Shown: one piece after another, positions 24,977-32,360 of the stretch
Layout: every line of letters starts with the position of its first letter
Position numbering within the stretch: the first letter of the stretch is position 1
Source of the DNA: Victivallales bacterium
GTDB lineage: Bacteria; Verrucomicrobiota; Lentisphaeria; Oligosphaerales; Oligosphaeraceae
Assembly (NCBI GenBank): GCA_017548425.1
Contig: JAFZAB010000079.1
Coordinates: 1-37,852, forward strand
Direction: 5' to 3'
DNA: 37,852 nt
Notes under the pieces: generated by a model
The model's input: the letters and a program-made list of their open reading frames with translations, nothing else
The model's database searches: none
What the model was told of the DNA's origin: nothing
Program-made: the position numbers and the translations under genes

Positions 24977-25119
24977 TAAAGTACAGGATAATAATTCATG
25001 TTCAAATAAATTCAAAGAATGTTTATACAGAGAATAGGGCTATGTAACTGATTAAAAAAATTAGGTTTAGTACCATGGTGTAGATGTTGTCAATAGTTAA
25101 AAACGGGAGATTACACAAA

Positions 25120-26118
25120 ATGAAAAAATTTTATTGTTTTATGATTTCCATGATGACAATAGTCTCATGTTATTCCAACCAAATTGATTCTCTTTTACCT
25201 CATAAAGAAGAATTATCTGAAGCATCACACTATTTCCCTGCATCAATAGAAGCTATTGATTTTTCTTGCAAACTTTGTATTAAAAGAATGGTTACTGAAT
25301 TACAAGAAAGTATTAAAGGAAAAACAGATGATGAAAAGCTTGAGATAATTAAAATTTATGAAGAAATGTGTCAAAAAGGATTGTATTTTATTTGGAGTCT
25401 AGGAAATGGACTCTTTGAAAAACTTCAAAATGAATATAATGATACGCCATTGGTTTTCTTCGACGGTTATAAATCTTTAGATAAAGATTGTTTGTTTATT
25501 AGATATATTAGGGGAATGGGAATACAGAAGAATAACAAAATCAAAATACTTACTATATTTGATGATTCTTTGATTTCGCCTTCAATTTCTACGATAGAGG
25601 ATAATAACTCTTCACAGGTTATGGTTAAAAATGATAGCACAATTTTAAAAGATTGGAAAAAATACATAGAAGGAATTGAACAAAAAAAAGACACTATAGA
25701 GATTGAGTTTTTTGAAAACAATGAAAAAATACAAGAGCTTGAACAGTCAAATACACATATTTGGGCAACAGCTTCGTTTCCTTTCATTAAATTTTTAAAT
25801 ATTTGTTTTCAAAGTCATCTTTTAGTTTATTTTTCAGCTTTGAAAAATGAATTTTCAGATAATAATGCAATAAATAAAATATGTGAAGACTTTGAAAAAA
25901 CATTGAAAACGTCTCCTTTTGGTAAGTCAATCTTGCAATGGGATGCTATTGTTAATGAATCAAAGAAAACTAATCAATTATATTTTTATCAAAAAACAAT
26001 AAAATATAAAATTTATTTGCTTCATAATGAGTACGGTTTTGTTGTACAACAAAATAATAGGATACTAAATAAAATTCCATTAAATGTAGAAATGTTTATT
26101 TACAATCATCATGAATAA
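25120..26118 (+). CDS. AT-rich hypothetical lipoprotein
   Basis: 332 residues from MKKFYCFMISMM; GGGAG lies about 10 nt upstream. The signal peptide ends in a lipobox-like TIVSC, so the mature protein should be lipid-anchored. I do not recognise the family: no catalytic motif is obvious, and the protein is lysine, asparagine and isoleucine rich. Base composition is far more AT-rich than the flanking hydrolase and hyd genes, which suggests acquisition from elsewhere or relaxed selection. It lies directly downstream of copy 1 of the duplicated leader. Confidence 0.7.
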   Translation: MKKFYCFMISMMTIVSCYSNQIDSLLPHKEELSEASHYFPASIEAIDFSCKLCIKRMVTELQESIKGKTDDEKLEIIKIYEEMCQKGLYFIWSLGNGLFEKLQNEYNDTPLVFFDGYKSLDKDCLFIRYIRGMGIQKNNKIKILTIFDDSLISPSISTIEDNNSSQVMVKNDSTILKDWKKYIEGIEQKKDTIEIEFFENNEKIQELEQSNTHIWATASFPFIKFLNICFQSHLLVYFSALKNEFSDNNAINKICEDFEKTLKTSPFGKSILQWDAIVNESKKTNQLYFYQKTIKYKIYLLHNEYGFVVQQNNRILNKIPLNVEMFIYNHHE

Positions 26119-26289
26119 TTAACGTTATTGAAGATATTATTTTTTATGAGTTGTATAGGTATAAAAACTTTTTAGGAGATACACATAAAAGAAAGTTCAC
26201 GTTTAAAAACAGTAATTAGCGATATGAAACTTTATATCAGCCCAATGGGAGGAAAACAAAGAAAACTCCTCTTTGAGCTCGATAATTTA

Positions 26290-26564
26290 TATTAGGTATT
26301 TATCATATATCCGCCATCGCGGCTGTGGGGATGCTCAGGGATGCTACATCCCGCTGCTGGAGCGTCTCGCGGAATCGAACGACACGAGGTGGAACAGGCC
26401 GGCGGCTGCCGCGCTTGCGAGATTACGAAAATGAAGACAGAATATTAAAAAAACTGGAAATTCAAACAATCCAACTGGACAAGGAGACCGAGCAGATGAA
26501 AAGACATTGGCGAAGACACAAGGATGTGTTGGAGGTGATAAGACGACTGCTAATGCTTGTGTAG
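26290..26564 (+). pseudogene. GC-rich gene fragment, apparently frameshifted
   Basis: A GC-rich patch (about 26310-26430) lies in the AT-rich 664-bp gap 26119-26782. One frame reads RHRGCGDAQGCYIPLLERLA and on to ALARLRK, ending at a TGA. The frame offset by one base carries on as YENEDRILKKLEIQTIQ and a lysine/arginine-rich amphipathic helix to 26564. Joined, they form one plausible coding stretch, so I read it as a decayed or frameshifted small gene of unknown family. Confidence 0.35.
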
Positions 26565-26706
26565 GAGGAGAAGTGCTTTGGTCACATCAAAATTGTATTA
26601 TTGGCAAATCAAGAACATGTATTGAAGGTGGTTTTTATGCAGAAGCATGCTTTTTATGGCGTTGTTATCGATGGTGGTTTTGGAAACCTGAACCAAAATG
26701 TTGGTA
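26507..26706 (+). other. Possible Cys/Trp-rich small reading frame
   Basis: An uninterrupted frame ends at 26706 with seven cysteines and a tryptophan-rich tail (CFLWRCYRWWFWKPEPKCW). It has no convincing ATG or Shine-Dalgarno; the frame opens with TTG. It overlaps the preceding fragment in another frame. Recorded because the composition is unusual, not because expression is supported. Confidence 0.15.
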
Positions 26707-26715
26707 ATTTCTTAC

Positions 26716-26744
26716 TTTTCATTACACCTATGTGTAATTATAAT
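26716..26744 (+). promoter_or_regulatory. Promoter with operator-like dyad in its spacer
   Basis: TTTTCA (26716-26721), 17-bp spacer, perfect TATAAT (26739-26744). The spacer is filled by a perfect inverted repeat, ATTACAC (26721-26727) - CTAT - GTGTAAT (26732-26738), placed where a repressor would block polymerase. It is 38 bp upstream of the orphan gene at 26783. Confidence 0.45.
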
Positions 26745-26782
26745 AATATTGTATACATGATAATAATATAAAGGAATAAAAA

Positions 26783-27307
26783 ATGTTAGTATCTGAAATA
26801 CCATATACTATATCTATATATATTAATCATAAAATAAAAAAGAATCATTTGTGTGCAAGTGCTTATACACAAAAACAAAAAATTTTGGTAGAATATTTAG
26901 GAACAAAATTCCTAGGTAGTCAATATAATTTTAAAGTTACTTTTATTTCTAATAACAATATTGAAGAGACATACTTAATAACTTTTCATTATTGGAGTGG
27001 AAAATTTTATCTTTTAAATAATCAAAAAAATGAGAAACTTTATTCTTATATAGACTTTTTTTCAAAGATTTGTTTTTGTAAACATGATAAAAAAGAAAAA
27101 GTCAAAATGATAAATAATTCTTTTGTCAATGATAAGAATGAAACACTAGCAGAAATATCAACTAAATTGGTTGATTATTGTTTTAGAAGATATTATATAT
27201 CAGTTAAACTTCCATTATTATTTGACATACGTTATATTTTGTTATTTCTCGCTTGGGATCTCATAGGAAGGAATGCTTTGGATGTTTATCCTACAACAGG
27301 CATTTAG
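26783..27307 (+). CDS. AT-rich hypothetical protein
   Basis: 174 residues. AAAGGAATAAAAA precedes the ATG, giving an acceptable Shine-Dalgarno. I do not recognise the protein: it is rich in lysine, asparagine, tyrosine and phenylalanine. A hydrophobic stretch near the C-terminus (LPLLFDIRYILLFLAWDLIG) could be a membrane-contact segment. There is no signal peptide. Composition matches the neighbouring lipoprotein and contrasts with the flanks. It appears to be a single-gene unit with a promoter that contains an operator-like dyad. Confidence 0.5.
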   Translation: MLVSEIPYTISIYINHKIKKNHLCASAYTQKQKILVEYLGTKFLGSQYNFKVTFISNNNIEETYLITFHYWSGKFYLLNNQKNEKLYSYIDFFSKICFCKHDKKEKVKMINNSFVNDKNETLAEISTKLVDYCFRRYYISVKLPLLFDIRYILLFLAWDLIGRNALDVYPTTGI

Positions 27308-27480
27308 TTTCTTTTCATATAATAGATTGCGAGGCTGAGTATATTACCAATCGACTTAATCATCTGTTGTCGGAATTGGACGGCGGATTTTCGCGTCCTC
27401 TCCGCCCAGATTTTTCTTTACGCGTTTCATCGTGAAAACGATTCGATCTCCTTGCTTTACAAGGCCTGCTCGACGTATTT

Positions 27481-27796
27481 AGTATTTTCAATCTGAAAAT
27501 ATCATCATATTTGCATAAGTCGGCACTAGTCAATAATATTTATGTATTTATATTAATAAATAGATATAAAATACTACTAAAATTACAATAGAAGATATAA
27601 ACCCAACATGAGAAGTGTATGCGAATTTTGAAAAAAATCACTATTTCTCAGAAAATTGACTTGAAAAGGAGAGGAATAGTGTTAATTTAACAAAAATAAT
27701 TAACATATACCACATCTATTGATAACTATTAAGGATAAAGGACATGAAGGAGGTAGTCATTAGACGAGTGTTGTGATAATTTATGCTTGATAATAC
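27481..27796 (+). repeat. Duplicated leader sequence, copy 2 (split)
   Basis: Two blocks match copy 1 at 24862-24976: 27481-27528 and 27728-27796. They are separated by about 199 bp of AT-rich sequence absent from copy 1. The copy ends 7 bp before the ATG of the twin-SUMF1 lipoprotein. Within the 495-bp gap 27308-27802, the stretch 27330-27480 is more GC-rich and has no gene I can support beyond a 25-codon minus-strand frame (start about 27432). Confidence 0.75.
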
Positions 27797-27802
27797 TCAC
27801 AC

Positions 27803-29977
27803 ATGGAAATAGAGTTTTTTAGAAATAGCACTATGCAATACGAACAAAAAATACAATTGTATTACCATCATGTGGTAAATATTCTTTTTTTTAGAACAAG
27901 ACTTTTTTCTTGTAGTTTTTGCAATTACAAGTTATGTATTCTTAGTTTATTATGTGTTTTCTTGGTATCTTGTAAATCATATAGCGATAAAAACATTTCA
28001 TTGGACACTCATAAAACCAATGATAATTACATAGTGACGTTTGGCCAAAACAATGAACACTCCATGGAATTAATTCATCTCAAAGGTGGTCGTTTCATAA
28101 TGGGAAGCAAACGTGAAACGGAGCATCAAACAACTTCAAACGAGCAGCCGCATCCAGTCATACTGGACTCTGATTTTTGGCTGGGCAAGTATGAAGTCAC
28201 GCAATTTCAATATGAATATATCATGGGCAACAATCCCTCCTATTTCAAAGGTGAGCGCTTGCCCGTGGATTATGTAGTCAGCTGGAAGGATGCAATGGAA
28301 TTCTGCAGACGACTAAATGCCATCTGTACAAAAAGAGGCATACTGCCAGAAGGCTATTCATTCAGTCTTCCAACGGAGGCGCAGTGGGAATATGCCTGTC
28401 GTGCCGGCACGGAGACGGCCTACAACAATGGCTCGGACAACGAAATTGACACATCGGAAGCAAATGTAAACGATGATGCGTTGTATGGAAATTTGCATCA
28501 AAAAACGGCGTTGCACAGGACGAAGGAGGTTGGAAGCTATCCTCCAAATAGATGGGGATTGCATGATATGCATGGAAATGTGTCGGAATGGTGCCTGGAT
28601 GCTGTGGATGTTGAGAACTTTTATGGCACTTCGCATAATTCACAGAAAATTCTCCCTGAATATGGTGAGCATTCTGTCAGGAACCCTTGCATGAACGTGG
28701 GCAACTTTCGTGTCTTGCGTGGAGGTTCATGGGATTCTATCCCCTGTCACTGTCGTTCTTCTTCTCGCATGGTTTTGCCTTTCAACTGGAATCCCACCAT
28801 GGAATTCTTCAAGCCACAAGGTGTCAAGTCAGCAGCCGCACTCTGTTTCTTAAGCCCTGTGGCCTTGATAAGCCTTCCTGTTATCTGGCCGTATGCGATT
28901 ACCCAAACAAAAAAACAACTTGCATCCATCGGTTTTCGTGTGGCGCTGATCAAGACATCCGAGCTGAATAGGATTAATCATGTAAAAGACAAAGAAAAGG
29001 TACCGCCATTAAAACAGAATCATCCATCCACAAGAGACGTATTTAAAGGGAAATGCTTGTCATCCAGTGACTTTACAGGAAAATTTCTAGTCATTGACTT
29101 GCATGCTGACAAAGGAGATTCTGACTGTATTACTGTCCAGGAAGTCGACCGTCCTCCTACTGCATCGGATTTTCCTGATGCGCGTCATGGCAAATTATGG
29201 ATGCGACGCATTGAACCAGGACATTATTCCATGGGAAGTCCTGAATCGGAACTCGGGCATTTGCCAGAAGAGATACAGCACCAGGTTTCTATATCCAAGC
29301 CATTTTATATCAGCATATTTGAAATAACACAGGCTCAATGGGAACTTGTTGCCGGAAACAATCCATCCTATTATGTTGGCGAAGATCGCCCCGTAGAAAG
29401 TGTATCCTATAAAGACCTCAGAGGTGGAAGGGAAGACGGGATTGACTGGCCGAAAACAAAGTATACCGTAACTTCCAATTCATTCCTGGGACGACTTCGT
29501 GCGAAAACAGGACTGAATTTTGATCTCCCCACGGAAGCTCAATGGGAATATGCCTGTCGTGCCGGAACCTTGACGGCCTTGAACTCTGGACATGATATAA
29601 GTTCTGTATACGACTGCGTGTATTTGTCGCAAATCGGCAGATACGCATATTCAGAGAGGAAGCCTTCTGATATATACAAGCAGCATATTGCGGTTGGTTC
29701 ACTTGCTCCCAATAGATGGGATTTGTATGATATGCATGGAAATGTTGCCGAAATATGTCGTGATTGGAACGGCCAATATCAAACTGATTTACAAGTAGAT
29801 CCCCATGGTCCTGACAACGGCGTGATGCATTTTAAGAAAAAAATATTTCATTTAAGGGTTACACGTGGTGGTTCCTGGGATGGTGACAATGCATTGCGCT
29901 GTCGTTCTGCATGTCGTTCTGCCGTAGAAGATGAAGGAAAAAACAATAGAACAGGTTTCCGTATTGTTTTAGAATAA
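27803..29977 (+). CDS. Lipoprotein with two tandem SUMF1/FGE-like domains
   Basis: 724 residues from the first ATG. The lipobox FLVSC puts the anchor at C57, which leaves an unusually long lead, so the true start may be a later codon; no good Shine-Dalgarno settles it. Domain 1 (about 93-385) and domain 2 (about 465-724) each have MGS, EVTQ/EITQ, NPSYF/NPSYY, LPTEAQWEYACRAG, DMHGNV and RGGSWD, the SUMF1 fold signature. The formylglycine-generating cysteine pair is not preserved: domain 1 has CHCRSSSR and domain 2 RCRSACR. Sulfatase activation is therefore unlikely; substrate binding or a structural surface role is more plausible. Copy 2 of the duplicated leader lies directly upstream. Confidence 0.85.
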   Translation: MEIEFFRNSTMQYEQKIQLYYHHVVNILFFRTRLFSCSFCNYKLCILSLLCVFLVSCKSYSDKNISLDTHKTNDNYIVTFGQNNEHSMELIHLKGGRFIMGSKRETEHQTTSNEQPHPVILDSDFWLGKYEVTQFQYEYIMGNNPSYFKGERLPVDYVVSWKDAMEFCRRLNAICTKRGILPEGYSFSLPTEAQWEYACRAGTETAYNNGSDNEIDTSEANVNDDALYGNLHQKTALHRTKEVGSYPPNRWGLHDMHGNVSEWCLDAVDVENFYGTSHNSQKILPEYGEHSVRNPCMNVGNFRVLRGGSWDSIPCHCRSSSRMVLPFNWNPTMEFFKPQGVKSAAALCFLSPVALISLPVIWPYAITQTKKQLASIGFRVALIKTSELNRINHVKDKEKVPPLKQNHPSTRDVFKGKCLSSSDFTGKFLVIDLHADKGDSDCITVQEVDRPPTASDFPDARHGKLWMRRIEPGHYSMGSPESELGHLPEEIQHQVSISKPFYISIFEITQAQWELVAGNNPSYYVGEDRPVESVSYKDLRGGREDGIDWPKTKYTVTSNSFLGRLRAKTGLNFDLPTEAQWEYACRAGTLTALNSGHDISSVYDCVYLSQIGRYAYSERKPSDIYKQHIAVGSLAPNRWDLYDMHGNVAEICRDWNGQYQTDLQVDPHGPDNGVMHFKKKIFHLRVTRGGSWDGDNALRCRSACRSAVEDEGKNNRTGFRIVLE

Positions 29978-30039
29978 ACTCTTTTCAGAAATGAAGAAAA
30001 CAGAAACATTTTCACATATGTGCATACATCGGAGTAAGG

Positions 30040-30060
30040 TCGCCTAGCCAAGGCGAAGGA
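30040..30060 (+). promoter_or_regulatory. Hairpin next to the ribosome-binding site of the 30072 gene
   Basis: TCGCCT (30040-30045) pairs with AGGCGA (30051-30056) around a 5-nt loop. The downstream arm runs into the GAAGGA Shine-Dalgarno of the lipoprotein gene, so the hairpin could modulate translation initiation. Confidence 0.3.
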
Positions 30061-30071
30061 AGTTGCTACAG

Positions 30072-30485
30072 ATGAAGTTTTTTTCCCTTCCATCACATTT
30101 TATTTTACTTTGCATATTGTCATCTGCACCGATTTTGCTGTCTTCATGTTTTACGATTATTGATGCACGGGCCGATGCCGCTCATGATGCCATGGCTGCT
30201 CAGGTTATGGAAAGGATTCATCTTGGCATGGATATTGACGAAGCCATTGCCGTCCTGGAAAAAGACGGTTTTCTGGTGGATGGAAAATTCAAAATGGAAG
30301 ATTGGCACTATGACCACCAGACAATGTACAGAGCGTATGTGGATTTGGACGGTTCTAGGCGTATGCGTATCCCGTGGAATGTAACTTTCAGATATGTGCT
30401 GGGGATACCTTGCCCCCAGAGACCCTGGCTGCATATAACCGCGTCACTGGATGGAAAAATCATCAGGATAAGCCGTGATCCGTGA
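30072..30485 (+). CDS. Small hypothetical lipoprotein
   Basis: 137 residues from MKFFSLPSHFILLCILSSAP; GAAGGAAG lies about 10 nt upstream. The signal peptide ends in LLSSC, a lipobox. The mature part has IHLGMDIDEAIAVLEKDGF, reminiscent of the helix-turn of BamE/SmpA-like lipoproteins, but the similarity is slight and I do not assign the family. It lies 94 bp downstream of the SUMF1 lipoprotein in the same direction, so co-transcription is possible. The 188-bp gap after it (30486-30673) contains a C9 run (30579-30587) and no gene. Confidence 0.65.
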   Translation: MKFFSLPSHFILLCILSSAPILLSSCFTIIDARADAAHDAMAAQVMERIHLGMDIDEAIAVLEKDGFLVDGKFKMEDWHYDHQTMYRAYVDLDGSRRMRIPWNVTFRYVLGIPCPQRPWLHITASLDGKIIRISRDP

Positions 30486-30673
30486 GCCGAATTGCAATTG
30501 CAACCGTACCTTAAAGTTTGATGCAGGAGCACAAGTCCAATCTCAAGTAATAGAGTATTTTACAACTCCCACAATTTACCCCCCCCCAATGTCAAATGAA
30601 TTCGCATTAACAATTTTGACAACAAGCATCAAACAAAGAGACAGTATAAGGCTTCAATTATGTACCACGCGAA

Positions 30674-32281
30674 TCAGACCATGACTTCGACAATCGTCTT
30701 GTCGCCGCATTGTCTTGTCTGCGTTCCGGTAGATTTCCGCTTGTTGAAGTTAAATGTCAGCAGATAACCTTTTTGAGTATGCATCGTGTCAAGATATCCG
30801 CACAACTGCTCGATTCCGTTGTCATGATAGGCCTGTCCACGCCAGATTTTCAGTTCGACCACGAATTGCTCGCCGTTGTAATCGACCACGACGTCCATGC
30901 GGCTTCGGTCAACCAAGCCCGTTTCGATATAATAATGACCAGTTCCGTTGATGATTGGAATCAGGAACATTAGGAAACAGATTCGGGCGTCTTCTTCATC
31001 AAGACGACTTACCCTTTGTGCGCGACGTACTTCGAAAGTGTCCTTGTAATGGATACGGAAACGGTTCAGCACCGCTTCCATATCCAATCTCTTCCCTTTT
31101 ATGAACTGATTCCGTTCATCATTGGCCGCAACACGGAACGACTTGTCTTTTTTCTCCATTTCGTAGGTGAAGACATTGCAAAGGAATGTTTCGAAAATGC
31201 GATTGGAAATGGCTAGAAAACCGTTGTTGTTCTTGATGAAATTGAACATGAGACCAAGGCTCTGGGCTTTGTCGTATGGCGAATAGCGTATCTGTTCGCC
31301 TCCGAACAGAATGTCGATGAACAAAGACTTCAGCTCTGGATTGTCATCCGTTTTCTTTGCCAAATCATCGAATAGCGTATTGGTTTTGTCCAACATTATC
31401 TTCTCAGCGGATAAAAAGCCCTCCTTGGTCCAGCAGGAAGCCAAGTCAGGGAAGCCAGACATTCCGGTAAGCTTTTCATCCATGATTTGACACAAACGCG
31501 ACACCAAAAACGGATATCCGCCAGAATAATCAAAAAGCATGCTAGCCATTTGTTGAATGTCCATGCCCGTATGATGGTCATTTTCATAATCTTTCAGCAT
31601 GCCGACGATTCCGTCTTGCGACAACTCCATGCGGATGTCGAAATCGACGGCAATGTTCCAAGGGCTGTTGTACTGATGTGTTCCGTCGCTTGGAATTTTC
31701 GCCTTCAGATTTTTGATATTGTAAACGCCGGCCAGAATCACTGAATGGAATGTCGGCTCCAACATCCGCTTCAGATATTTTGTGCGGAGAACACCGAGAA
31801 ACTTCAAAAAGGACTCGTAATTGCTGGCCTGGTCCACTTCATCAATGATCAACACAATAGGTTTTTGCGACTTTCGGCAAAGGCCTTTGATCTGGCGGTC
31901 CAGTTCATTCATGGGGATTTTGCCGCCTGATTCTTTCAGGCACTCTTTGACAAACGCTGACAATTCAGGTGTCGCATTTTTGGCAATTCCATCCTCCAGC
32001 AGGTCGCCAATGATTCCCATGAATGTGAAATTCAGTAGATTTTCATCTTCAAATGGCGTGTTTCCAATGTTTTCAAATGATAATGGCAAGACAAGATAAT
32101 CATTGTCCAAAAACTTACGCAATGCCTCCAACGTGGTTGTCTTGCCATATTGACGTCCGCGGTTGACACAGAAATAGTCACCCTGATCAACCATTGCCTT
32201 GATTTCCTTGACACGTTCCGTCAAATCAACCATGTAATGCAGTTCAGGGACACAAATGCCTGTTGTGTTGAACCGTTTCAT
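30674..32281 (-). CDS. AAA-ATPase-like protein with C-terminal PD-(D/E)XK nuclease-fold domain
   Basis: 535 residues. The start MKRFNTTGICVPELHYMVDL and Walker A GRQYGKTTT (42-50) are hallmarks of the PF09820 AAA-ATPase_like family. IVLIIDEVDQASNYESFLKFL is Walker B. The C-terminus has a nuclease-fold core with SRMDVVVDYNGEQFVVELKIWRGQ (D and E-x-K), usual for the family (PDDEXK-type). The family is expanded in gut Bacteroidota and related bacteria and has no established role; it may be selfish or a surveillance ATPase. It is a different family from the ATPases at 18337 and 20089. No strong Shine-Dalgarno precedes the ATG. Confidence 0.9.
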   Translation of the reverse strand: MKRFNTTGICVPELHYMVDLTERVKEIKAMVDQGDYFCVNRGRQYGKTTTLEALRKFLDNDYLVLPLSFENIGNTPFEDENLLNFTFMGIIGDLLEDGIAKNATPELSAFVKECLKESGGKIPMNELDRQIKGLCRKSQKPIVLIIDEVDQASNYESFLKFLGVLRTKYLKRMLEPTFHSVILAGVYNIKNLKAKIPSDGTHQYNSPWNIAVDFDIRMELSQDGIVGMLKDYENDHHTGMDIQQMASMLFDYSGGYPFLVSRLCQIMDEKLTGMSGFPDLASCWTKEGFLSAEKIMLDKTNTLFDDLAKKTDDNPELKSLFIDILFGGEQIRYSPYDKAQSLGLMFNFIKNNNGFLAISNRIFETFLCNVFTYEMEKKDKSFRVAANDERNQFIKGKRLDMEAVLNRFRIHYKDTFEVRRAQRVSRLDEEDARICFLMFLIPIINGTGHYYIETGLVDRSRMDVVVDYNGEQFVVELKIWRGQAYHDNGIEQLCGYLDTMHTQKGYLLTFNFNKRKSTGTQTRQCGDKTIVEVMV

Positions 32282-32360
32282 TATCTTGATTTCAATTTTC
32301 TATCTTGAAGCTTCATATTTCATATATTATAACATACATGATGAAAACAAAAAATCCACA

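Noticed and set aside
27358..27432. 25-codon minus-strand frame beginning MKRVKKNLGG
   Set aside because: An AGGAG is present but about 14 nt away, the product is very short and nothing supports expression.
27803..29977. True formylglycine-generating enzyme / sulfatase activator
   Set aside because: The required cysteine pair is missing in both domains and no sulfatase gene is in the window.
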